Shown: positions 1 through 5,741, counted from the stretch's first letter. The stretch: 6,439 nt of DNA from UBA947 sp031550975 (GCA_031550975.1 JAVBOC010000017.1:1-6439); one strand, 5' to 3'. Notes: generated from the sequence alone by a model not told the origin. Program-made: numbers and translations.

Positions 1-21
1 TGGTTTTTGACCAGTTCCTAC

Positions 22-240
22 CTACCTGGCCTTGAGAATCTCCCCGAAAGAAGGTCCTCCGTCGTCTATCATAGCTGCAATTCTTGCTCTTTCTGCATCA
101 GATATCTTTGCTGTATCAATAGCCGGCAGAACAGTAAATCCTTGAGGTTTTTGGGGGCCTTTTATTTCTGCCACAATGCGAGCAATTCCAGCTGTAAGAT
201 CTTGGGGACTGCCGATGGTTGCAACTTTTGGTACTGTCAT
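22..240 (-). CDS. Small hypothetical protein, 72 residues
   Basis: I do not recognise this 72-residue protein. It starts with MTVPKVATIG, has no signal peptide or membrane segment, and ends IDDGGPSFGEILKAR before a TAG stop. The middle is rich in alanine and isoleucine (TAGIARIVAEIKGPQ, then DAERARIAAMIDD), compatible with two short helices separated by a Pro/Gly-rich stretch. The call as a real gene rests on a good ribosome binding site on the minus strand (AAGGAG, seven bases before the ATG), a complete frame and a natural amino acid composition. It is transcribed leftward, divergent from the gene at 385, so it does not belong to the rightward operon. A soluble cytoplasmic location is inferred only from the absence of hydrophobic segments. 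No function is assigned. Confidence 0.75.
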   Translation of the reverse strand: MTVPKVATIGSPQDLTAGIARIVAEIKGPQKPQGFTVLPAIDTAKISDAERARIAAMIDDGGPSFGEILKAR

Positions 241-247
241 AATTTTT

Positions 248-253
248 CTCCTT
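248..253 (-). promoter_or_regulatory. Ribosome binding site of the leftward 72-residue gene
   Basis: The minus strand reads AAGGAG here, seven bases before the ATG at 240-238. This is a near-consensus Shine-Dalgarno sequence at normal spacing. It fixes the start codon and is the main reason for treating this small frame as a gene. Confidence 0.75.
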
Positions 254-349
254 TTGTAATTATTTTTATGTCACATTGTAGATATCATAAATCAAGTGAA
301 TGGTAAAACTTGCGTGTTTTTATCGCATTGTAACATTTCTTAACTCCCT

Positions 350-378
350 TTGCATTGCTGCATTAAATTTGTTAATAT
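350..378 (+). promoter_or_regulatory. Candidate sigma-70-type promoter of the rightward operon, possibly giving a leaderless mRNA
   Basis: TTGCAT at 350-355 and TAATAT at 373-378 are separated by exactly 17 bases, the standard spacing for a housekeeping promoter, though each hexamer matches consensus only partly. TATTAT at 376-381 is a better -10 by itself but is less well spaced. If TAATAT is the -10, transcription would start at about 385, which is the A of the ATG of the next gene. No Shine-Dalgarno sequence lies before that ATG, which fits a leaderless transcript. The assignment is by eye in AT-rich DNA, so confidence is modest. Confidence 0.35.
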
Positions 379-384
379 TATCTT

Positions 385-747
385 ATGAGAGATGGGATTG
401 ATAAAAAGGTTATAGATATTTTTTCAAGGCATAAGAAGTCATCGGCTGATTCGACTCAGGAAACAAAATCCCCTGATGAGAAAGTCAAATTTTATGCCGG
501 TTTCAACTATGTCCGTCTTGATCGCGACAGCAACGGGAATAAATTTAACCCCGACCATCTTGAAAAGTATGCCGAAGGCTGTCACTACATCGTACGTGTA
601 ATGCGCCGAATCAGCAAAGAAACCATCCTCTACAACTACGAAGTACCGAGCGGTGATTTGTTTAAATTCATCAAATCTTTTGAGGAGAACACGCTTGATG
701 GCACGATCATTGAGATTGACAAATATTTTCCTGAGGGGCTGGCATAA
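385..747 (+). CDS. Hypothetical protein, 120 residues, first gene of the rightward operon
   Basis: I do not recognise this protein. Residues 1-33 are charged and probably flexible (IFSRHKKSSADSTQETKSPDEK). From about residue 34 a folded-looking part follows, with alternating hydrophobic residues (KFYAGFNYVRLDRDSNG, YIVRVMRRISKETILYNYEVP) suggesting beta strands, then an amphipathic segment DLFKFIKSFEEN and a final strand TIIEIDKYFPEGL. There is no signal peptide, membrane segment or cysteine motif. The start is the first ATG in the frame. It lacks a Shine-Dalgarno sequence, and a -10-like element lies only a few bases upstream, so leaderless translation is possible. Its stop is two bases before the GTG of the radical SAM gene, so the two are almost certainly cotranscribed and perhaps translationally coupled. 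A role alongside the radical SAM protein is inference from position only. Confidence 0.7.
   Translation: MRDGIDKKVIDIFSRHKKSSADSTQETKSPDEKVKFYAGFNYVRLDRDSNGNKFNPDHLEKYAEGCHYIVRVMRRISKETILYNYEVPSGDLFKFIKSFEENTLDGTIIEIDKYFPEGLA
733..738 (+). promoter_or_regulatory. Ribosome binding site for the GTG start of the radical SAM gene
   Basis: GAGGGG lies 11 bases before the GTG at 750, inside the last codons of the preceding gene. The spacing is slightly long but usable. It supports the GTG start, because no ATG occurs in the frame before the conserved part of the protein. Confidence 0.5.
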
Positions 748-749
748 AA

Positions 750-784
750 GTGACTAGAGACAAGGGATTAGAGACTAGTGAATC
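750..784 (+). repeat. Heptanucleotide tandem repeat, five units, starting at the GTG start codon
   Basis: Five imperfect seven-base units run end to end: GTGACTA, GAGACAA, GGGATTA, GAGACTA, GTGAATC, with approximate consensus GNGACTA. The array begins precisely at the GTG start codon of the radical SAM gene and encodes its first 11 or so residues (MTRDKGLETSE). These residues precede the part conserved in the family, which begins around KPYQYVGGEF at residue 32. Seven is not a multiple of three, so any change in unit number shifts the reading frame. Confidence 0.7.
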
Positions 785-3380
785 GGTCGTCCAAGCATCA
801 ACTTTTTTTGAAAACTATCACAGCGCTCTGTTTAATTGTACAAAGCCTTATCAGTATGTTGGCGGAGAATTTTTATCCTGCAATAAAGATTTTAACAAGG
901 CTGCGGTGCGGATTGCGCTGGCTTTCCCGGATAAATACGAAATCGGTATAAGCAACCTCGGCTTGCGGGTTCTGTACGAACGAATAAATTCTCAACCGGA
1001 TTTTCTAGCAGACAGAGTCTACGCGCCCGAAAAAGATTTTAACCCCGAACCTTTGTACGCACTTGAGAGCAAGCGTCCTGTAAAAGACTTTGACGCTGTT
1101 GGGTTTTCGCTGCAATATGAAATGGCTTACCCGACGGTGTTAAAAATGCTTGAGATGGCAGGAATTCCGCACCGCAACGACGAGCGAACTGACTCTGACC
1201 CGATTGTTTTAGCAGGCGGGCCGTGTGCGTTCAATCCCTTACCGCTGGCGGATTTTGTGGATGTTTTTTTAATAGGCGACGGGGAAGACAGCATAATTGA
1301 AGTCTGCGAAATTTTGGAAAAAACAGTCATGTTACCGCGCGCTGACCGAATAAAAGCATTAACTGGGAACGGCCGCTGGTCAAGGGGTAAATGTATTGGG
1401 GGAAATGAAAAATGCGACGAACAACGTAGCAAGGTTACGAAACGAATCGCGCAATTGGATTACGAAACCGCGCCAAAATCTTACCCGATTCCGTTTTCAT
1501 CAGGGGTTCATGACCGCGCGGTCGTGGAACTTCGCCGTGGATGCGGGCGGATGTGCAGATTCTGTCAACCCGGTCACGTAACCCTTCCGGTGCGTGAGCG
1601 TCCGGCAGAAGATGTTGTAAAAATCGCAAAAGAATTGGTTAAGAACACCGGCTACGACGAGTATTCGCTTCTGTCGCTTTCTTCAAATGATTATTCAAAT
1701 ATTAAAGAAGTTATTAAAGAATTGGCGGTGGAATTTAACGAGAAAAAAGTATCTGTATCGCTTCCAAGCCAACGGATTGACGGGTTTAATTTAGAACTTG
1801 CCGAACTTGTCCAAAGTGTGCGCAAATCCACTATGACACTTGCACCTGAAGCCGGCAGCCAACGTCTTCGCGATGTGATTAAGAAAAACATAACTGAAGA
1901 ACAGATAATTGAAGCCGCTACAACGCTTTATGAGAACGGTTGGACGCGTATGAAACTCTATTTTATTGCGGGACTTCCGACTGAAACGCTTGAAGATATG
2001 GACGAAATGGCAGAACTTCTGGCTAAAATTAAGCGCGCTGCAAAAGGTCTGCAAATAACCTGTACTGTTTCGATTTTTGTACCAAAACCGTTTACCCCGT
2101 TCCAGTGGTGCGGTCAGATGGATTTGGACAAAGTTATGCAACATATTTATCATTTAAAAGATAAAATAAAACATTTAAAAGGCGTCAAAATAAACTACCA
2201 CGACAAAGCGATGTCGCAATTGGAAGCTGTTTTGACCCGCGGGGACGATAGTTTATGCGATTACATTGAAGCACTTTATAAAAAAGGCTGCTATCTTGAC
2301 GCCTGGGGCGAACACTTTAACTGGCAAGTCTGGAGAGAAACCGCTGACGAACTTGGGATAAATCTTTCAGAATTGGCACAACGCAACTATTCCTTAGACG
2401 AGCCTCTGCCGTGGGATTTCATTGATGTAGGAATTGAAAAAGAATGGTTCAGGAAGGAATACGAAAAGGGAATAACCACTCAACTGTTCAACCATTCAAC
2501 TATTCAACCAACCTGCCAGACCGGATGCGTTGCCTGCGGGGTTTGCACTAATTTAAAGACCAAAAAGATTCTAGCAAAACCGTATCAGGCGCCCGTCATG
2601 TTGAGTGAAACGAAACATCTCAATATTGCTGCGGATTGCGAAAGTATTGAGATTCTTCGCCCTGCTCAGAATGACGGTAAATTAACACAAAAATACCGTT
2701 TAAAAATCACCAAAACCGGGATTTTAAAATATTTTTCTCATCTTGATTGGCAAAACACTTTCTTAAAATCTGTTGCGCGCTCAGGTCTTCCCGTGGCGTT
2801 CTCGCAAGGGTTTAACCCATCAATGAAAATCTCTATGGGGGTTGCGCTGCCACTGTTTGCGCAGAGCGAGTGTGAGTTTGTTGACATTGAATTATATGAG
2901 GCAATCTCGCCTGAAACTCTCAAACTAAAGTTGGAGAGCGTTTTGCCTGAGCAAGCAAAGATACTTGAGGTCAAAAAAATCGAAAAGTCCGCGCCCGCCA
3001 TAGACAACACGGCTCAATGGGCAGAATACAAGATAGAAATTTTCGACAAGGCTCTTTACTCTATTAAAGATTTGATGTATAATACAGACAAGGTTCTATC
3101 GGCTGAAGAAATTTTTATCAGCAAGAAGAACAAAAAAGGTTTAATTAAAACAACAAACATAAAACCATCAATAAAATCGTATAATTTTAAAGATGATTGT
3201 TTGTTCATAGTATTAAAAACCGGTCAAAGCGGTGCGGGAAAAGGGGCTTTTGCTACTTGTAGCGAGATTGCTGATATTTCTGCGTTACGTGCGGATGTTC
3301 TTATGGAACAAATCGCCCCGGGTGTTATTTTTGACATCACGCGCACACGATTCTTTGACCACAGTATGACAGAGTTATAA
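750..3380 (+). CDS. B12-binding-like radical SAM protein (TIGR03960 type) fused to a DUF2344/TIGR03936 domain
   Basis: This 876-residue protein joins two families that are often separate genes. Residues about 45-200 are the cobalamin-binding-like region (VRIALAFPDKYEIGISNLG, IVLAGGPCAFNPLPLADF, FLIGDGED). The classical DxHxxG cobalamin motif is not visible, so real B12 binding is uncertain. Residues about 250-480 form the radical SAM core with the CX3CX2C iron-sulfur site at C265, C269 and C272 (RRGCGRMCRFCQPG), then STMTLAPEAGSQRLR and YFIAGLPTET. A second cluster, C589, C593, C596 and C599 (CQTGCVACGVC), is typical of the family. DUF2344 occupies about 648-870 (KYFSHLDWQNTFLKSV, AFSQGFNPSMKISMG). 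Family members cleave S-adenosylmethionine reductively, but the substrate is unknown. Residues 615-643 are encoded by an inserted palindromic repeat, and about 577-587 by an octamer repeat. The N-terminus appears extended. GTG is chosen because GAGGGG precedes it and no other good start exists. The family is linked to RNase E/G by gene order, as here. Confidence 0.9.
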   Translation: MTRDKGLETSESVVQASTFFENYHSALFNCTKPYQYVGGEFLSCNKDFNKAAVRIALAFPDKYEIGISNLGLRVLYERINSQPDFLADRVYAPEKDFNPEPLYALESKRPVKDFDAVGFSLQYEMAYPTVLKMLEMAGIPHRNDERTDSDPIVLAGGPCAFNPLPLADFVDVFLIGDGEDSIIEVCEILEKTVMLPRADRIKALTGNGRWSRGKCIGGNEKCDEQRSKVTKRIAQLDYETAPKSYPIPFSSGVHDRAVVELRRGCGRMCRFCQPGHVTLPVRERPAEDVVKIAKELVKNTGYDEYSLLSLSSNDYSNIKEVIKELAVEFNEKKVSVSLPSQRIDGFNLELAELVQSVRKSTMTLAPEAGSQRLRDVIKKNITEEQIIEAATTLYENGWTRMKLYFIAGLPTETLEDMDEMAELLAKIKRAAKGLQITCTVSIFVPKPFTPFQWCGQMDLDKVMQHIYHLKDKIKHLKGVKINYHDKAMSQLEAVLTRGDDSLCDYIEALYKKGCYLDAWGEHFNWQVWRETADELGINLSELAQRNYSLDEPLPWDFIDVGIEKEWFRKEYEKGITTQLFNHSTIQPTCQTGCVACGVCTNLKTKKILAKPYQAPVMLSETKHLNIAADCESIEILRPAQNDGKLTQKYRLKITKTGILKYFSHLDWQNTFLKSVARSGLPVAFSQGFNPSMKISMGVALPLFAQSECEFVDIELYEAISPETLKLKLESVLPEQAKILEVKKIEKSAPAIDNTAQWAEYKIEIFDKALYSIKDLMYNTDKVLSAEEIFISKKNKKGLIKTTNIKPSIKSYNFKDDCLFIVLKTGQSGAGKGAFATCSEIADISALRADVLMEQIAPGVIFDITRTRFFDHSMTEL
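2479..2510 (+). repeat. Octanucleotide tandem repeat, four units, inside the radical SAM gene
   Basis: Four units stand end to end: CTCAACTG, TTCAACCA, TTCAACTA, TTCAACCA. The consensus is TTCAACYA, and the last three units differ at only one position. They encode about residues 577-587 (TQLFNHSTIQP), just before the second Cys cluster. Related proteins have a short charged linker here, so the segment looks like a small local expansion. Three units make 24 bases, so only changes by multiples of three units preserve the frame. Confidence 0.65.
2593..2677. repeat. Palindromic interspersed element, copy 1, inserted in frame in the radical SAM gene
   Basis: The outer ends are CCGTCATGTTGAG (2593-2605) and CTCAGAATGACGG (2665-2677), which pair at 11 of 13 positions. 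Inside, CGAAACATCTCAATA pairs with the TATTGAGATTCTTCG arm, leaving a variable apex. The whole can form one long hairpin. The reverse complement closely matches the element at 5418-5508 in both arms, while the apex differs in sequence and length. Its translation (VMLSETKHLN to EILRPAQNDG) has no stop and does not resemble either flanking domain. No clear target duplication is visible, so the exact borders are uncertain by a few bases. Confidence 0.85.
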
Positions 3381-3383
3381 GGA
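3379..3383 (+). promoter_or_regulatory. Ribosome binding site of the RNase E/G gene
   Basis: AAGGA overlaps the TAA stop of the radical SAM gene and lies eight bases before the ATG at 3392. It selects this ATG over the second in-frame ATG six bases downstream, and suggests translational coupling of the two genes. Confidence 0.6.
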
Positions 3384-3391
3384 TTAAAATC

Positions 3392-5182
3392 ATGAACATG
3401 AACAGAAACAGAAATTACAACAACAGAAGAAGAAACCCCAACAATCAAGGTGGTGAACAAAACCAAAACCAACAAACCCCAAACGGTACCCCTGACAAAA
3501 AAATTATCATTGCAGAACGCGACAACATCGCAGCGGTTCTTGAAAACGGTAAAGTTACCGATTTTTTCATCCACAGAGGCGAAATTTTATTAGGAGATGT
3601 TTATTTAGCAACAGTTGACAACATCCTGCCTAGTATTGACGCGGCTTTCGTGGACGTTGGGACTGACAAAATGGGATTTTTGCACGCACAAGATGTTATG
3701 GGCAAAGGCACTTTAAAAGACAAACTTAAGCCTAAACAAAAACTTATCGTACAGGTTACAAAAGAACCTACAGGCCACAAAGGGCCGCGTGTTACGACTG
3801 AAATCAGCCTTCCGGGAAGATTCATCGTATTGATGCCAAGCGAGCCTGGTGTCAGTGTTTCTAAAAAGATTGAAAACTCTAAAGAACGTGCGCGTTTAAA
3901 ATCAATTATGAGTCTTATCAAACCGGTTGGAGTAGGCGTTATTATTAGAACAGAGGCAGAAGGAATTTCTGAAGCTGATTTGCAGGAAGATTTAGAAATC
4001 TTGCTCGAAAAATGGAATAACATCATCACTTCAGCAGAAACTTTGACCCCTCCGAATTTGATTTACCGCGATCAGGACTTACTTTATAGAGTAATTAGAG
4101 AAGCCTGTACGGAAAACACCAAAGAAATCCTTGTGGATACAGCGTTTGCACTTAACCGTGTTCAGAGCATTTTGCAAAACTGGCACATGAGCAAAAACAT
4201 CCAGGTTAACCTCTACAAAGGCACTGAGCCGATTTTAATTGCGACTGATATTCATAAAGAAATTAAAGCCGCATTGCAAACAAAAGTTCCGATGCCATCA
4301 GGCGGTTACTTATACATCCAGCAAACTGAAGCGTTGACTGTTATTGACGTTAACAGCGGTAAGTTTATAAGTTCAGCAACGCAGGATGAAACAATTTTGC
4401 GCACAAATAGGGAAGCTGTCCGTGAGGTCGCTCGCCAACTGCGTTTACGCAACATCGGCGGTATGATTATTGTTGACTTCATCGATATGCTTTCACGTGC
4501 TGACAAATTGGCGATTATGGAAGAACTTGAAATCGCACTTGAGTCTGATAAAGGAAAACCTCAGGTCGGACAACTTTCTGACTTGGGATTGGTTGAATTA
4601 ACCCGTCACAGACAGGGGCAAAGCTTATCAGAAATCTTTACGAAAAAATGTCCGCACTGTCAAGGTTCGGGATATTCTATCGCTGATTTCAACTTCGCGT
4701 CAGCGACTTCTGAAGGCGAATACCGTGCAAAACAAGCAAAAGCTAAATTACCAATCAGCGGAAAGCCTAGAAAACAAAGAAATGACAACAGAAATGAAAA
4801 ACCGGAAACTAGAGAAGAAAAACCGGAAACTAGTGATGTGATTGTCGATAATCCACAGATAGAAGCAGAAATCACAACACCTGCGGTTGAGGCTGCAGAA
4901 ACTACCGCGGAAACTTCTTCAGAAACCACTACACCGGCAGAAAAACGCCCTAACCCAAGACGCAACAACAACAGAGGCCGAGGGAAAAAGCCGGTAGAAG
5001 CAGCTGCAGAGACGGTTGCGGAAGCAGTTGAAACTCCTGTTGAAGCTCCTGCTCAAGCAGAGCCTGCAGCAGAAGAAGCAAAAACTGAAAAACCTAAAAA
5101 AGAAGTTAAAAAAAGCGGCCGACCAAACCGCGGCGCTTCTAAAGCAAAACGTACTAATAAACCTACTCAAGAAGATGAATAG
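3392..5182 (+). CDS. rng: RNase E/G family endoribonuclease with low-complexity N- and C-terminal tails
   Basis: This 596-residue protein is a single-strand RNA endonuclease of the Rne/Rng family, acting in mRNA decay and rRNA maturation. Residues 1-36 are a flexible Asn/Gln/Arg-rich leader. The S1 RNA-binding domain spans about 62-135 (GDVYLATVDNILPS, DAAFVDVGTDKMGFLH). The catalytic DNase I-like part carries both expected metal-binding aspartates: D319 in LTVIDVNSG and D362 in IIVDFIDM, matching D303 and D346 of E. coli RNase E. The zinc-link CPxC is C420 and C423 (KKCPHCQGSGY). The core ends near residue 430. The remaining 165 residues are disordered, rich in Glu/Ala/Pro/Thr, with basic patches at about 519-533 (RPNPRRNNNRGRGKK) and 567-590. 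This is longer than a typical RNase G (about 490) but far shorter than E. coli RNase E, so rng versus rne is not settled. The tail could bind RNA or partner proteins (inference). The gene follows the radical SAM gene after 11 bases. Confidence 0.95.
   Translation: MNMNRNRNYNNRRRNPNNQGGEQNQNQQTPNGTPDKKIIIAERDNIAAVLENGKVTDFFIHRGEILLGDVYLATVDNILPSIDAAFVDVGTDKMGFLHAQDVMGKGTLKDKLKPKQKLIVQVTKEPTGHKGPRVTTEISLPGRFIVLMPSEPGVSVSKKIENSKERARLKSIMSLIKPVGVGVIIRTEAEGISEADLQEDLEILLEKWNNIITSAETLTPPNLIYRDQDLLYRVIREACTENTKEILVDTAFALNRVQSILQNWHMSKNIQVNLYKGTEPILIATDIHKEIKAALQTKVPMPSGGYLYIQQTEALTVIDVNSGKFISSATQDETILRTNREAVREVARQLRLRNIGGMIIVDFIDMLSRADKLAIMEELEIALESDKGKPQVGQLSDLGLVELTRHRQGQSLSEIFTKKCPHCQGSGYSIADFNFASATSEGEYRAKQAKAKLPISGKPRKQRNDNRNEKPETREEKPETSDVIVDNPQIEAEITTPAVEAAETTAETSSETTTPAEKRPNPRRNNNRGRGKKPVEAAAETVAEAVETPVEAPAQAEPAAEEAKTEKPKKEVKKSGRPNRGASKAKRTNKPTQEDE
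4796..4837 (+). repeat. 21-bp tandem duplication in the RNase E/G tail
   Basis: Two 21-base units stand side by side (4796-4816 and 4817-4837). Their first 17 bases, GAAAAACCGGAAACTAG, are identical. They encode residues 469-475 and 476-482 (EKPETRE and EKPETSD). The duplication keeps the frame and lies in the disordered tail, outside the catalytic core. Confidence 0.8.
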
Positions 5183-5188
5183 GGGGAG
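5182..5188 (+). promoter_or_regulatory. Ribosome binding site for the GTG start of the 67-residue membrane protein
   Basis: The purine run GGGGGAG overlaps the TAG stop of the RNase gene (5180-5182) and ends three bases before the GTG at 5192. It favours this GTG over the later in-frame ATG at 5234, which would cut into the membrane segment. Confidence 0.5.
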
Positions 5189-5191
5189 TAA

Positions 5192-5395
5192 GTGCTTGGT
5201 TTAAGCCCGACTATAACAAAATTTTTATACGCAATGGGCGGTGTTGCTATTTCAGCAATACTGCTCATTGTATTTTTAACCATTTATAAAAAGCTTTTTG
5301 GCAAAAAAAGCTCTAAGCCCTCTGTGAACTCAGTCACGCCAAGTTCCACAGAGGAAGCAATAACGTTTTTTATAAACAAAAATAAATTAAAATAA
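5192..5395 (+). CDS. Small single-pass membrane protein, 67 residues, hypothetical
   Basis: I do not recognise the family. Residues about 10-32 form one strongly hydrophobic segment (KFLYAMGGVAISAILLIVFLTIY), followed at once by a basic stretch KKLFGKKSSK. This predicts a single membrane helix with the C-terminus in the cytoplasm by the positive-inside rule. The last 30 residues are Ser/Thr/Pro-rich, then a short helix-like end (EEAITFFINKNKLK). There is no signal-peptidase site or lipobox. The size and layout resemble small accessory subunits of membrane complexes, such as decarboxylase gamma chains, but there is no motif to support that. The gene begins nine bases after the RNase E/G stop and its ribosome binding site overlaps that stop, so it is probably coexpressed with the nuclease. 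A membrane anchoring role for the RNase is conceivable but speculative. Confidence 0.7.
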   Translation: MLGLSPTITKFLYAMGGVAISAILLIVFLTIYKKLFGKKSSKPSVNSVTPSSTEEAITFFINKNKLK

Positions 5396-5417
5396 TTATT
5401 GTCATCTTTTGCAAACT

Positions 5418-5508
5418 CCGTCATTCTGAGCTTGCGAAGAATCTCAATATTTATGCAGTACATAAAAACTTTGAGATGTTTCGGTACTGACGCACCTCAA
5501 CATGACGG
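5418..5508. repeat. Palindromic interspersed element, copy 2, intergenic
   Basis: The ends are CCGTCATTCTGAG (5418-5430) and CTCAACATGACGG (5496-5508). An inner pair, CGAAGAATCTCAA and TTGAGATGTTTCG, is complementary at 11 of 13 positions. The apex contains TTTATG facing CATAAA. The element is in the opposite orientation to the copy at 2593-2677 and about six bases longer, the differences lying in the apex and between outer and inner arms. It occupies most of the 128-base gap between the membrane protein and the pilin-like gene and ends five bases before GGAGGT. Transcribed, it would fold into a long hairpin that could affect processing or downstream translation. Confidence 0.85.
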
Positions 5509-5513
5509 ATATT

Positions 5514-5519
5514 GGAGGT
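5514..5519 (+). promoter_or_regulatory. Ribosome binding site of the pilin-like gene
   Basis: GGAGGT is a near-perfect Shine-Dalgarno sequence, four bases before the ATG at 5524. It decides the start in favour of this ATG over the in-frame TTG at 5512, and it lies just outside the palindromic element. Confidence 0.75.
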
Positions 5520-5523
5520 TATA

Positions 5524-5739
5524 ATGAAAAAATTTAATGCATTCGGAGCGATAGATTTATTACTTGGACTTGTGATAGTTTCTGTCCTGGTCGCAATGAT
5601 GATGCCGCTTTTGAGAGGGGAAAACCCCAACAAGCCCGGTTCACAAGTTAAAACTCAAGAAGCAGAAGCTTACAAAATGATTGAAGAAATTCAGCAAAAA
5701 CGCCAACAGGCAAACGATGCACAGAATTATCAAGATTAA
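5524..5739 (+). CDS. Small protein with divergent type IV pilin-like N-terminus, 71 residues
   Basis: The protein has a short basic leader MKKFNA, then the hydrophobic stretch FGAIDLLLGLVIVSVLVAMM, then MP. This lines up without gaps with the prepilin helix (FTLIELLIVVAIIGILAAIAIP). Phe would be position 1, Asp replaces the usual Glu5, and the conserved Pro22 is present at exactly the expected distance. Ala instead of Gly precedes the predicted cleavage site. After the helix there are only about 43 residues (EAEAYKMIEEIQQKRQQANDAQ), a charged, probably helical tail with no pilin beta-sheet head. It could be a minor pseudopilin-like protein, a degenerate pilin or just a small membrane protein. 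No pilus assembly genes are in view. The start is set by GGAGGT at 5514. Downstream there is no convincing terminator. Confidence 0.7.
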   Translation: MKKFNAFGAIDLLLGLVIVSVLVAMMMPLLRGENPNKPGSQVKTQEAEAYKMIEEIQQKRQQANDAQNYQD

Positions 5740-5741
5740 TC

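Noticed and set aside
1..13. Short palindrome TGGT/ACCA downstream of the leftward gene, as a terminator.
   Set aside because: Only four paired bases and no adjacent T-run in the leftward direction; too weak, and the context is cut off by the window edge.
271..299. Imperfect inverted repeat TCAC...GTGA in the divergent intergenic region, as an operator.
   Set aside because: Beyond the four outer bases fewer than half the positions pair, so it is not distinguishable from chance.
931..966. Classical cobalamin-binding DxHxxG motif in the N-terminal domain of the radical SAM protein.
   Set aside because: The motif is not present; the B12-binding label reflects fold family only, so cobalamin use is not claimed.
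1791..2153. Reverse-strand open frame of 120 residues within the radical SAM gene, and similar antisense frames elsewhere.
   Set aside because: They lie opposite strongly conserved coding sequence, lack binding sites and have implausible composition, so they are shadows of the real genes.
2593..2677. The two palindromic copies as a CRISPR array, or a factor-independent terminator.
   Set aside because: There are only two copies, 2.7 kb apart and inverted relative to each other, with no spacers. One is inside a translated gene and neither is followed by a T-run.
5512..5523. TTG at 5512 as the start of the pilin-like gene.
   Set aside because: It overlaps the strong GGAGGT binding site; the ATG at 5524 is correctly spaced and gives a normal short basic leader.
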